From Streptomyces sp. SPB162 (lineage in GTDB: Bacteria; Actinomycetota; Actinomycetes; Streptomycetales; Streptomycetaceae), in the NCBI RefSeq assembly GCF_029504575.1, contig NZ_JAQFII010000001.1:2950501-3014500 (forward strand): a stretch of DNA of 64,000 bases, read 5' to 3'. Shown in pieces: positions 16,831 to 24,561 of the stretch. Made by a program: the position numbers and the translations under genes. Below the pieces are notes generated by a model. It had not been told where the DNA came from. It worked only from the letters and a program-made list of their open reading frames with translations, and did no database searches. Positions within the stretch are counted from its first letter, which is position 1; every line of letters starts with the position of its first letter.

Positions 16831-17720
16831 GCCAGGGCCCTCCCGAGCGCTCGGCGGGCCAGCGCCGCCACGGTGCGGCGCAGTTGTACGGCGGCGGGCG
16901 GCAGCTCGACGGCCTCGGCCCCGTCGGGCCCCGGAACGGGGTCCGGGATGCACGCTCCGGCGACGTACTCGCCGAAGGCCGTGCACGCCTCGGGGGCGAG
17001 CAGGCGTCCGCCCTCCCAGTCGATCAGTCCCGCGACCCAGCGTTCGGCCTCCAGCGGCCGCAGCGGCACGGGCGCGACCGCGCCCACCGCGCAGCGCACA
17101 CCGCGCCGGGCGGGGTCCAGGACGACGGCGACCGATGCCAGCGCCCGGCCGGGGCCGGTGCGGCCGGTGGCCTTGAGGAACGTCTGCGGCGCGTGCAGCA
17201 GCGGCACGCGCACGAACGCGAGGAGCTCTCCGGGGCGCAGCGGGTCCATGTCGGTCAGCAGGTGGCTGACCGGTAGTTCCCGGCTGCCGTGGGGGCCGGC
17301 CAGGATGACGCTCGCCTCCAGCGCGGTCAGCACCGGCAGTGCGTCGCCGGTCGGCGCGGCCGTGGCGATGTTGCCGCCGAGGGTGCCCGCGTTGCGGATC
17401 TGCGGCGGTCCCGCCGCGCGGGCGGCGGCGGCGAGCGCGGGGATGAGCGCGGCGAAGTCGGGGCGGCTCATCCGGGCGTGGGTGAGGCCGGCGCCGAGCA
17501 GTGCGTGGCCGTCGGCGTACTGCCAGCCGCGGATCTCGCTGATCCGCCCGAGGCCGACGAGTCCCGCCGGGCGCAGCAGCCCGGAGTTGACGGCCGCCAT
17601 CAGGTCGGTGCCGCCGGCCACGGGCACGGCTCCGGGGGCGGCGGCGAGTGCCGCCACCGCCTCGTCGAGCGAGGACGGCAACGTGACGTTCCGTGCCGTC
17701 TGCTGTGCATTCGTGCTCAC
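16827..17720 (-). CDS. FAD-binding subunit of Mo-hydroxylase (CoxM/XdhB type)
   Basis: A 297-residue middle subunit that passes electrons between the iron-sulfur subunit and an acceptor. FAD-binding motifs of the family are present: VAGGTDLMAAVNSGLL near residue 35 and RNAGTLGGNIATAAPTGD near residue 110. GTG 17720 has a GGAAGGGGCAG ribosome site. It is the first gene of the operon FAD, 2Fe-2S, Mo subunit; the 260-bp gap upstream should hold the promoter. The product's length and motif order are ordinary for the family. Confidence 0.88.
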   Translation of the reverse strand: MSTNAQQTARNVTLPSSLDEAVAALAAAPGAVPVAGGTDLMAAVNSGLLRPAGLVGLGRISEIRGWQYADGHALLGAGLTHARMSRPDFAALIPALAAAARAAGPPQIRNAGTLGGNIATAAPTGDALPVLTALEASVILAGPHGSRELPVSHLLTDMDPLRPGELLAFVRVPLLHAPQTFLKATGRTGPGRALASVAVVLDPARRGVRCAVGAVAPVPLRPLEAERWVAGLIDWEGGRLLAPEACTAFGEYVAGACIPDPVPGPDGAEAVELPPAAVQLRRTVAALARRALGRALA

Positions 17721-17982
17721 GCAGCTGCCCCTTCCCGGCTCTCCGCCGTGCGGTAGCCGTACCGTACGTGCTGACAGCCCGGACGTGGCAACTCTGGCAC
17801 ATGTTCGGCGGTGGTCAACGCGAGGGTCCGCGAAGTGCGGGCCTGCCCCTCAAGGGAGTAGATGCCCCATTCTGTCGGGTATCACCCCCGTGTCGGGATT
17901 GGCGCCCTTCGAGGGTGTTGCGAAGATACGCCAATCCACCGTGCCAGGCCCGCGCTTGTGGCGGCGGATGTTGCGGCATTGC

Positions 17983-19611
17983 TCACACGATCGGGGGTCG
18001 TCCGTCGATCGGGCGTCCGAGTACACCGGGGCGCCGCTGCCACGGCAGCGGGCCGCCGGGCGGGCGGTACTCCACGCCGAGCGCGTCAAGTCGCGCGTAG
18101 TGGACCTCCATTCGGCGTTCGAAGTCCGGCCAGTCGCGCTCGGCGGGCGCCGGCAGCCGTGACCAGGCCACCTCGGCGACCGCCGCCAGCCTCGGGAACA
18201 CCATGTAGTCCACGACCCTGGCCGAGTCCATCACCTCGGTCCAGGCGTTGGCCTGGGTCCCGATGACGTGCGCGGCCTCTTCCCCGGTGAGTTCCGCGGG
18301 CACCGGCTCGAACCGGTAGACGTCCTCCAGGGTGCGCACCCGTGCGATCGGCACCGGCTCGTCGGCCAGGTCCGACTGCCGCCAGTCCAGGTAGACATGC
18401 GACTCCGGGCACATCACGACGTCGTGCCCGGCCCGCGCGGCGGCGATCCCGCCCTCGTACCCGCGCCACGAGGAGACGGCCGCGCCAGGCGCCAACCCGC
18501 CTTCCAGGATCTCGTCCCAGCCGATCAGCCTGCGGCCGCGTTCCGCGAGCCAGCCGTCGAAGTGCCGGATGATCCAGCTCTGCAGCTCGTCCTCGTCGGC
18601 GAGCCCCAACTCCTTGATCCGCTCCTGGGCCGACGCTGACGCGCGCCACTGCTCCTTGGGGCACTCGTCGCCGCCGACGTGGAAGAACTCGGACGGGAAC
18701 AGGTCGAGCAGTTCGGTGAAGACGCCCTCGTAGAAGCGCAGCGTGCCGTCCGCGGGAGAGAGCACGTTGGGGTTGACGCCCCAACTGGTCAGCACGGGGA
18801 GCGCGCCGGTGTCGACGACGTCGGCGTTGCCCAGTTCGGGGTAGGCCGCGATGGCGGCCTGCGAGTGGCCGGGGATGTCGATCTCCGGCACGACGGTGAT
18901 CTGCCGCTGCGCCGCGTAGGAGACGATCTCGCGGATGTCGTCCTGCGTGTAGTACCCGCCGTGCGGCCGCTCGTCCCACAGCGGGGACTCCCGCAGCCCC
19001 ACCTTGGTCCGCTCGCGCCAGGCGCCGACCTCGGTGAGCCGCGGGTAGCGCTTGATCTCCACGCGCCAGCCCTGGTCGTCGGTGAGGTGCAGGTGCAGCA
19101 CGTTGAGCTTGTGCGCGGCCATCAGGTCGACGTAGCGCAGCACGGCGTCCTTGGGCAGGAAGTGCCGGGCGACGTCGAGCATGAGGCCGCGCCAGCCGAA
19201 GCGCGGGGCGTCCTGGATGTGGCAGAACGGGATCCGCCACTCGCGTCCGGCGAGCGGCGCGCGCCGGAACGCGTCGGGGCCCAGCAGCTGGCGCAGCGTC
19301 TGCGCGCCCCAGAAGACGCCCGCGGGGCCGCCGCCGTAGAGGTGCACGCCGGTCGGCGAGACCACAAGGCGGTACCCCTCGGGACCCAGGTCCTGGGTGA
19401 CCGTGTCGTGGACGGAGATCCTGATGGCATCGGTCTCCGAGCCGTCGCCCGGCGCGAGGCGCCGGCCGGTGGACGCGCCCAGTTCGGAGCGCAGCCATCG
19501 CTCCGCCCGCTCCGTGCCCGGCCCGGCGGCCAGCACCGTGTCGGGTCCGAGGACGAAGAAGTCGTCACCGGGGTCGTCGGTCACCAGGCGCGGGGCGGGG
19601 ATGAGGTCCAT
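17983..19611 (-). CDS. GH20 beta-N-acetylhexosaminidase
   Basis: A 542-residue glycoside hydrolase that would release GlcNAc from chitin oligomers or other N-acetylhexosaminides. An N-terminal GH20b domain (residues about 5-130) precedes the TIM barrel with VLHLHLTDDQGWR and the catalytic pair in HVGGDECPKEQW (Asp315-Glu316). Conserved tryptophans appear at AVSSWRGYEGG and GTQANAWTEV. No signal peptide is seen, so it is probably intracellular. ATG 19611 is preferred; an in-frame ATG at 19620 is possible. A DasR-type operator lies just upstream, which fits GlcNAc-controlled expression. Confidence 0.9.
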   Translation of the reverse strand: MDLIPAPRLVTDDPGDDFFVLGPDTVLAAGPGTERAERWLRSELGASTGRRLAPGDGSETDAIRISVHDTVTQDLGPEGYRLVVSPTGVHLYGGGPAGVFWGAQTLRQLLGPDAFRRAPLAGREWRIPFCHIQDAPRFGWRGLMLDVARHFLPKDAVLRYVDLMAAHKLNVLHLHLTDDQGWRVEIKRYPRLTEVGAWRERTKVGLRESPLWDERPHGGYYTQDDIREIVSYAAQRQITVVPEIDIPGHSQAAIAAYPELGNADVVDTGALPVLTSWGVNPNVLSPADGTLRFYEGVFTELLDLFPSEFFHVGGDECPKEQWRASASAQERIKELGLADEDELQSWIIRHFDGWLAERGRRLIGWDEILEGGLAPGAAVSSWRGYEGGIAAARAGHDVVMCPESHVYLDWRQSDLADEPVPIARVRTLEDVYRFEPVPAELTGEEAAHVIGTQANAWTEVMDSARVVDYMVFPRLAAVAEVAWSRLPAPAERDWPDFERRMEVHYARLDALGVEYRPPGGPLPWQRRPGVLGRPIDGRPPIV

Positions 19612-19639
19612 GACCCACATCCTGCCCCGCCGGCACCGA

Positions 19640-19655
19640 ATTGGCATAGACCAAT
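19640..19655. promoter_or_regulatory. DasR-like (dre) operator
   Basis: The 16-bp near-palindrome ATTGGCATAGACCAAT (reverse: ATTGGTCTATGCCAAT) matches the dre consensus ACTGGTCTAGACCACT at 12 of 16 positions. It sits 28 bp upstream of the GH20 start codon. DasR is the GntR-family regulator of chitin and GlcNAc genes in Streptomyces, so both sequence and context agree. Confidence 0.65.
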
Positions 19656-19671
19656 CAGGCGGCTGCCTGGA

Positions 19672-19959
19672 TCAGTTCTTGCCGCTCTTGTCCTTGTCCC
19701 CGCCGCCACCGAGGGGCATCGTCTCGAAGATCTCTTTGCACATCGGGCAGACCGGGTACTTCTTCGGGTCCCGTCCCGGCACCCAGACCTTCCCGCACAG
19801 CGCGACCACCGGAGACCCGGAGAGCGCACTCTCCATGATCTTGTCCTTCTGGACATAGTGGGCGAAGCGCTCGTGGTCGCCATCGCCGTGCGACACCTGC
19901 GGGGTCGGCTCGACGAGGGTGCCGGTACCGGCCCCGCGTTCGGGCTCAAGAGTGCTCAT
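19672..19959 (-). CDS. DUF3039 domain protein
   Basis: A 95-residue soluble protein of unknown function found widely in Actinobacteria. The conserved core is HYVQKDKIMESALSGSPVVA, then LCGKVWVPGRDPKKYPVCPMCKE, which places three cysteines (one in LCGK, two in CPMC) for a probable zinc site. The tail is Gly/Lys-rich. ATG 19959 follows the end of the AlgH-like gene by 11 bp, so the two are probably co-transcribed. Confidence 0.82.
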   Translation of the reverse strand: MSTLEPERGAGTGTLVEPTPQVSHGDGDHERFAHYVQKDKIMESALSGSPVVALCGKVWVPGRDPKKYPVCPMCKEIFETMPLGGGGDKDKSGKN

Positions 19960-19970
19960 AACCGTCAAGC

Positions 19971-20550
19971 CTAATTGAGCGACGGGTCGTCCGGGTACGT
20001 GGCCACCATCGCCAATTCGTTGCGTTGTCTCCTGAGCACGGAGCGCCACAGGCGTTCCGGGTCCGGCGCGGACACGTCGCCCGGTTCCGACTCCACGACG
20101 TACCAGGCGCCGTCGACGAGTTCGGCCTCCAACTGGCCGGGGCCCCACCCGGCGTACCCGGCGAAGATCCGCAGGGAGCCCAGCTCCGCCGCGAGCAGTT
20201 CCGGCGGCGCCTCCAGGTCCACGAGGCCGATCGCGCCGTGCACCCGCCGCCAGCCCAGCGGGGCGTCGTCCCCGTCGTCCCCAGGACTCGCCGGGCACCA
20301 CGGCCAGCCCCAGCGCGGAGTCCAGCGAGACCGGGCCGCCCTGGAACACCACCGGGGGCGAGCCGGCCAACACCGCCCACGGCTGCAGCACGTCGCCCAC
20401 CCCGATCGGCGTGGGGCGGTTGAGCACGACGCCGAGCGACCCCGCCTCGTCGTGGTCGAGGAGGAGTACCACCGCACGGTCGAAATTCGGGTCCGCCAGA
20501 GCGGGCGTGGCCACGAGCAGCCTGCCGGTGAGCGAAGTGACCTCCGTCAT
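19971..20550 (-). CDS. YqgE/AlgH family protein (interrupted by a +1 frameshift)
   Basis: The N-terminal half (TGRLLVATPALADPNFDRAV, then GSLGVVLNRPTPIGVGDVL) and C-terminal half (APLGWRRVHGAIGLVDLEAP, then GYAGWGPGQLEAELVDGAWY and ATYPDDPSLN) together form a complete YqgE/AlgH domain. They are in different frames. The break is in a four-C run at 20279-20282; removing one base restores 192 residues, the family norm. The biochemical role of this family is not established. The ATG at 20550 is chosen since MTEVTSLTGRLL is the usual beginning. It is the first gene of a pair with DUF3039. Confidence 0.82.
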
Positions 20551-20827
20551 GGTCCACATGATCCCGCATCGCGGGCCTCCACGGGATGCCAACGACCGGC
20601 CCCGGCGTAATCGCGCAGCGTGCGGGCAGTCGAGTGGGAGGTCCCGGACGCCTGGGACGCCTTGTACCCACTGGTAACCGGGAGGGCGGCAGAGGCTGTA
20701 GCGAACTCATGACAGAGCCGTCACCTCCCGGGCTTACAGGAGTCCTCCGTAGGCGCATTACCATTTCTTCCTGGTGCCTGCGGGGACCCCGCCCACTTTT
20801 ATGACTGTCTCCAGGAACGCGAGATCC

Positions 20828-22168
20828 ATGACCGACGCTTCCGACGTACTGCTTGTCCATGGCGGAACCCCGCTCCGAGGCGAGATCCGTGTCCGCGGCG
20901 CGAAGAACCTCGTGCCCAAGGCCATGGTGGCCGCCCTCCTCGGCAGCGGGCCGAGCCGACTGCGCAACGTGCCCGACATCCGCGACGTCCGCGTCGTGCG
21001 CGGGCTGCTCCAGCTGCACGGCGTGACGGTGCAGGCCGGTGAGGAACCGGGCGAGCTGGTGCTCGACCCCTCGCACGTCGAGAGCGCGAACGTCGCCGAC
21101 ATCGACGCGCACGCCGGCTCCTCCCGGATCCCGATCCTGTTCTGCGGCCCGCTGCTGCACCGCCTCGGGCACGCCTTCATCCCGGGCCTGGGCGGCTGCG
21201 ACATCGGCGGCCGGCCGATCGACTTCCACTTCGACGTGCTGCGGCAGTTCGGCGCGACCATCGAGAAGCGGCCCGGCGGGCAGTATCTGGAAGCCCCGCA
21301 GCGACTGCGCGGCTGCAAGATCACGCTGCCGTACCCGTCGGTCGGCTCGACCGAGCAGGTGCTGCTGACGGCCGTGCTGGCCGAGGGCGTCACCGAGCTG
21401 TCGAACGCCGCGGTCGAGCCCGAGATCGAGGACCTGATCTGCGTCCTGCAGAAAATGGGCGCGATCATCTCGATGGACACCGACCGCACGATCCGGATCA
21501 CCGGTGTCGACAAGCTCGGCGGCTACAACCACCGCGCCCTCCCGGACCGCCTGGAGGCGGCCTCCTGGGCGAGCGCGGCGCTGGCCACCGAGGGGAACAT
21601 CTACGTCCGCGGGGCCCACCAGCGGTCGATGATGACGTTCCTGAACACCTTCCGCCGGGTCGGCGGCGCCTTCGAGATCGACGACGAGGGCATCCGCTTC
21701 TGGCACCCGGGCGGCCCGCTCAACGCCATCGCGCTGGAGACCGACGTTCACCCGGGCTTCCAGACCGACTGGCAGCAGCCGCTCGTGGTGGCGCTGACCC
21801 AGGCCTCCGGCCTGTCGATCGTCCACGAGACGGTCTACGAGTCCCGGCTGGGCTTCACCTCGGCGCTCAACCAGATGGGCGCGCACATCCAGCTGTACCG
21901 CGAGTGCCTGGGCGGCTCCGCGTGCCGATTCGGCCAGCGCAACTTCCTGCACTCGGCGGTCGTCTCCGGCCCCACCAAGCTGCAGGGCGCCGATCTGGTC
22001 ATCCCGGACCTCCGCGGCGGCTTCTCGTACCTGATCGCCGCTCTGGCGGCGCAGGGCACCTCCCGGGTGCACGGGATCGACCTCATCAACCGCGGCTACG
22101 AGAACTTCATGGCGAAGCTCGCGGAACTGGGAGCCAACGTGGAGCTCCCGAACCCCGTCAGCGTCTAG
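20828..22168 (+). CDS. murA: UDP-N-acetylglucosamine 1-carboxyvinyltransferase
   Basis: A 446-residue EPSP-synthase-fold enzyme for the first committed step of peptidoglycan synthesis, transferring enolpyruvyl from PEP to UDP-GlcNAc in the cytoplasm. The family opening IRVRGAKNLVPKAMVAALLG and the active-site loop LGGCDIGGRPID are present. The catalytic Cys (Cys124) is retained, so the Cys-to-Asp change linked to fosfomycin resistance is absent. ATG 20828 is chosen over in-frame ATGs upstream because MTDASDVLLVHGG matches the usual N-terminus. The gene is monocistronic with a strong terminator. Actinobacteria often carry a second MurA-like gene elsewhere. Confidence 0.93.
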   Translation: MTDASDVLLVHGGTPLRGEIRVRGAKNLVPKAMVAALLGSGPSRLRNVPDIRDVRVVRGLLQLHGVTVQAGEEPGELVLDPSHVESANVADIDAHAGSSRIPILFCGPLLHRLGHAFIPGLGGCDIGGRPIDFHFDVLRQFGATIEKRPGGQYLEAPQRLRGCKITLPYPSVGSTEQVLLTAVLAEGVTELSNAAVEPEIEDLICVLQKMGAIISMDTDRTIRITGVDKLGGYNHRALPDRLEAASWASAALATEGNIYVRGAHQRSMMTFLNTFRRVGGAFEIDDEGIRFWHPGGPLNAIALETDVHPGFQTDWQQPLVVALTQASGLSIVHETVYESRLGFTSALNQMGAHIQLYRECLGGSACRFGQRNFLHSAVVSGPTKLQGADLVIPDLRGGFSYLIAALAAQGTSRVHGIDLINRGYENFMAKLAELGANVELPNPVSV

Positions 22169-22174
22169 CGCTCC

Positions 22175-22203
22175 CCGGGCGGGCCCCACAAGGGCCCGCC
22201 CGG
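22175..22203 (+). terminator. Terminator of murA
   Basis: CCGGGCGGGCCC and its exact complement form a 12-bp stem with loop CACAA, starting 7 bp after the murA stop. Confidence 0.8.
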
Positions 22204-22247
22204 ACCCGTGGGGCCCGTACGGACGCCCACAGACGCCCACAGACAGC

Positions 22248-22283
22248 AAGGGCGGCCATCTCCCCGGGGAGATGGCCGCCCTT
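22248..22283 (-). terminator. Terminator of the HU gene
   Basis: A perfect 36-bp palindrome (18-bp arms beginning AAGGGCGGCCATCTCC) lies 18 bp beyond the stop codon at 22301. It is one of the longest uninterrupted hairpins in the window and, being symmetric, could also stop murA read-through. Confidence 0.8.
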
Positions 22284-22300
22284 CGCCTTGCCAGTCGGGA

Positions 22301-22582
22301 CTACTTGCCCTTGGCGGCTTCCTTGAGCTTGGAGCCCGCGGAGACCTTCACGCTGTAGCCGGCCGGAATCTGGATCGGGTCGCCGGTCTGCGGGTTGCGC
22401 GCGGTGCGAGCGGCACGGTGGGTGCGCTCGAAGGTCAGGAAGCCGGGAATGGTGACCTTCTCGTCGCCCTTGGCGACGATCTCGCCGACGGTCTCGGCGA
22501 GAGCGGCCAGAACGGCGTCGGCGTCCTTACGGGTCACCTCGGCGCGCTCGGACAGAGCGGCCACCAGCTCACTGCGGTTCAT
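22301..22582 (-). CDS. hupA: HU-family nucleoid protein
   Basis: A 93-residue histone-like DNA-binding protein. The helical N-terminus MNRSELVAALSERAEVTRKD and the DNA-binding arm region GFLTFERTHRAARTARNPQT are typical. It lacks the Lys/Ala-rich C-terminal tail of the second Streptomyces HU (HupS), so it is the HupA type. ATG 22582 opens a conventional HU start. The gene has its own leader carrying a striking palindrome and its own terminator. Its place between murA and the malic enzyme matches the HupA locus of S. coelicolor as I recall it. Confidence 0.92.
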   Translation of the reverse strand: MNRSELVAALSERAEVTRKDADAVLAALAETVGEIVAKGDEKVTIPGFLTFERTHRAARTARNPQTGDPIQIPAGYSVKVSAGSKLKEAAKGK

Positions 22583-22660
22583 ATCTTTACTCCCGTGTTC
22601 TTTATGCCAGGGGGGCGCGAGCTTGAAGCTGTGCTGCCTCACTGCCCGAGTTGCATCCTG

Positions 22661-22676
22661 CCCCCATATATGGGGG
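22661..22676. promoter_or_regulatory. 16-bp palindrome in the hup leader
   Basis: CCCCCATATATGGGGG is a perfect palindrome 79 bp upstream of the HU start codon. A TTGGCT on the minus strand lies just upstream of it and could be a -35 box. The AT core in a GC setting suggests a protein-binding site, possibly autoregulatory. No regulator can be named. Confidence 0.4.
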
Positions 22677-22746
22677 GAAAGCCAATCCGGCACCCGAGCG
22701 CGTCGCTGAAAAAGCGGCGCGGGTGCGTTGCGATGACCCAGTGTCG

Positions 22747-24180
22747 TCACACAGTGGCCGTCGATTCGGTTGCCGCGCCCATCGCCTTCGCCGCGTTCCG
22801 AACGGCTCCCGCGACGGCGCCCGCCACCTTGTCGTTGAAAACGCTGGGAATGATGTAGTTGGCGTTCAGCTCGTCCTCGCCGACGACATCGGCGAGGGCA
22901 TACGCGGCCGCCAGCATCATCTCGGTGTTCACCGTACGGCTCTGCGCGTCCAGCAGGCCGCGGAAGACGCCCGGGAAGACCAGCACGTTGTTGATCTGGT
23001 TGGGGAAGTCACTGCGGCCCGTGGCGACCACCGCGGCGGTCTGCCTGGCCACTGCCGGGTCGACCTCGGGGTCGGGGTTGGCGAGCGCGAAGACGATCGC
23101 TCCCTTGGCCATCGCGGCGACGTCCTCGCCGGTCAGGACGTTGGGGGCGGAGACGCCGATGAAGACGTCGGCACCGCGCACGGCCTCCTTGAGGGTGCCC
23201 GTGACGCCCTCCGGGTTGGTGTTGTCGGCGATCCAGCGCAGCGGCGACTCGGGGTCGGCGTCGACCAGGTCCGGCCGTCCCGCGTGCACGACGCCGTGGA
23301 TGTCGGCGGAGACCGCGTGCTTCACGCCTGCGGCGATCAGCAGCTTGAGGATGGCCGTACCGGCCGCGCCGGCGCCCGACATGACGACCCGTACGTCGCC
23401 GATGTTCTTGCCGACGACGCGCAGCGCGTTGGCGAGCGAGGCGAGCACCACGATGGCGGTGCCGTGCTGGTCGTCGTGGAAGACCGGGATGTCCAGCATC
23501 TCGCGCAGCCGGGCCTCGATCTCGAAGCAGCGCGGCGCGGAGATGTCCTCCAGGTTGATGCCCGCGAAGCCCGGCGCGATGGCCTTCACGATCGCCACGA
23601 TCTCGTCGGGATCCTGGGTGTCGAGGCAGATCGGCCACGCGTCGATGCCGGCGAAGCGCTTGAAGAGCGCCGCCTTGCCCTCCATGACCGGCAGAGCCGC
23701 CATCGGGCCGATGTTGCCGAGGCCGAGCACGGCGGAGCCGTCGGTGACGACGGCGACGCTGTTGCGCTTGATGGTGAGGCGGCGGGCGTCCTCGGGGTTC
23801 TCGGCGATGGCCATGCACACGCGGGCCACGCCCGGGGTGTAGATCATCGAGAGGTCGTCACGGTTGCGGATCGGGTGCTTGGACGCCATCTCGATCTTGC
23901 CGCCGAGGTGCATCAGGAACGTACGGTCGGAGACCTTGCCGAGGAGGACCCCGTCGATGCCGCGCAGCTTCTCGACGATCTCGTCGCCGTGCGCGGTGGA
24001 CGAGGCCGCGATGGTCACGTCGATCCTGAGCTTCTCGTGACCGGAGGCGGTCACGTCGAGACCCGTCACCGACCCGCCTGACGACTCCACCGCGGTGGTG
24101 AGCTGGCTGACCGCGGTCCCGCTCGCCGGGACCTCCAGCCGCACCGTGATCGAGTACGAGACGCTTGGCGCCGTTGCCAT
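22747..24180 (-). CDS. NAD(P)-dependent malic enzyme with N-terminal ACT domain
   Basis: A 477-residue cytoplasmic enzyme converting malate to pyruvate and CO2. Residues 1-85 form an ACT domain ([19 protein letters not shown]), a likely allosteric module. The malic domain has YTPGVARVC and [20 protein letters not shown]; the Rossmann domain has [15 protein letters not shown] and [10 protein letters not shown]. Divalent-metal ligands are expected in the segment [11 protein letters not shown]. Start ATG 24180 gives the full ACT domain. The cofactor cannot be assigned reliably from sequence alone. It sits downstream of the HelD gene on the same strand but with a 380-bp gap, so it is separately expressed. 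Confidence 0.9.
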   Translation of the reverse strand: MATAPSVSYSITVRLEVPASGTAVSQLTTAVESSGGSVTGLDVTASGHEKLRIDVTIAASSTAHGDEIVEKLRGIDGVLLGKVSDRTFLMHLGGKIEMASKHPIRNRDDLSMIYTPGVARVCMAIAENPEDARRLTIKRNSVAVVTDGSAVLGLGNIGPMAALPVMEGKAALFKRFAGIDAWPICLDTQDPDEIVAIVKAIAPGFAGINLEDISAPRCFEIEARLREMLDIPVFHDDQHGTAIVVLASLANALRVVGKNIGDVRVVMSGAGAAGTAILKLLIAAGVKHAVSADIHGVVHAGRPDLVDADPESPLRWIADNTNPEGVTGTLKEAVRGADVFIGVSAPNVLTGEDVAAMAKGAIVFALANPDPEVDPAVARQTAAVVATGRSDFPNQINNVLVFPGVFRGLLDAQSRTVNTEMMLAAAYALADVVGEDELNANYIIPSVFNDKVAGAVAGAVRNAAKAMGAATESTATV

Positions 24181-24401
24181 CCTGCCGACCTTCTTCCGCT
24201 ACCTGCTTGTTCCAACGCTCTGCCGCTCGATCGTTGCACCTACTGGCCGGTACGCGTAACTGCGGCCCCAGCAACGGAAAGAGACTTCCACCATGCGAGA
24301 ATCGTCCGCGATTTTCAAGCCCGGACTGTGACCTTCGGCAAATTTCAGGTTGTCGGCAGATGCGGGAAGCAACCCACGGGACGGTTTGTTAGCCTGAGTA
24401 C

Positions 24402-24530
24402 GGCACCGGCTCGATCCAAGCCCCCGGGCCCAACCTTAGGCGCTTCGAGCGCCCACTTGCCGCGAGGCGAGCATGGCGGGTCGGTGTCACCAACGTCCGA
24501 CGGGCGCCCCTCCGAGAGGGGCGCCCGTCG
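24402..24530 (+). ncRNA. Candidate small RNA
   Basis: A TAGCCT -10-like box (24390-24395) precedes about 125 nt that contain a C-rich stretch (CAAGCCCCCGGGCCC), a GGCGCTTCGAGCGCC hairpin and a 12-14-bp terminator hairpin at 24500-24528. I have an uncertain recollection that a small RNA is annotated in the same gap in S. coelicolor. The -35 box is poor and the terminator may simply belong to helD. Confidence 0.28.
24500..24528 (-). terminator. Terminator of helD
   Basis: CGGGCGCCCCTC and its complement around loop CGA, extended by an A-T pair, lie 34 bp past the helD stop on the minus strand. It could equally end a plus-strand transcript. Confidence 0.7.
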
Positions 24531-24561
24531 TCGTTCGTCGCGGCACGGTCAGGGGAACGCG

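Larger units (their letters stand above)
24181..24561. other. Intergenic region between malic enzyme and helD
   Basis: A 381-bp gap that should hold the malic enzyme promoter (minus strand) and the helD terminator at 24500-24528. It also contains a possible plus-strand promoter element TAGCCT at 24390-24395 and a hairpin GGCGCT-TCG-AGCGCC at 24439-24453. No protein-coding gene is seen; the small-RNA possibility is given separately. Confidence 0.5.

Noticed and set aside
15265-18162. A 965-codon plus-strand open frame
   Set aside because: It is a shadow of the same minus-strand operon with no recognisable motif.
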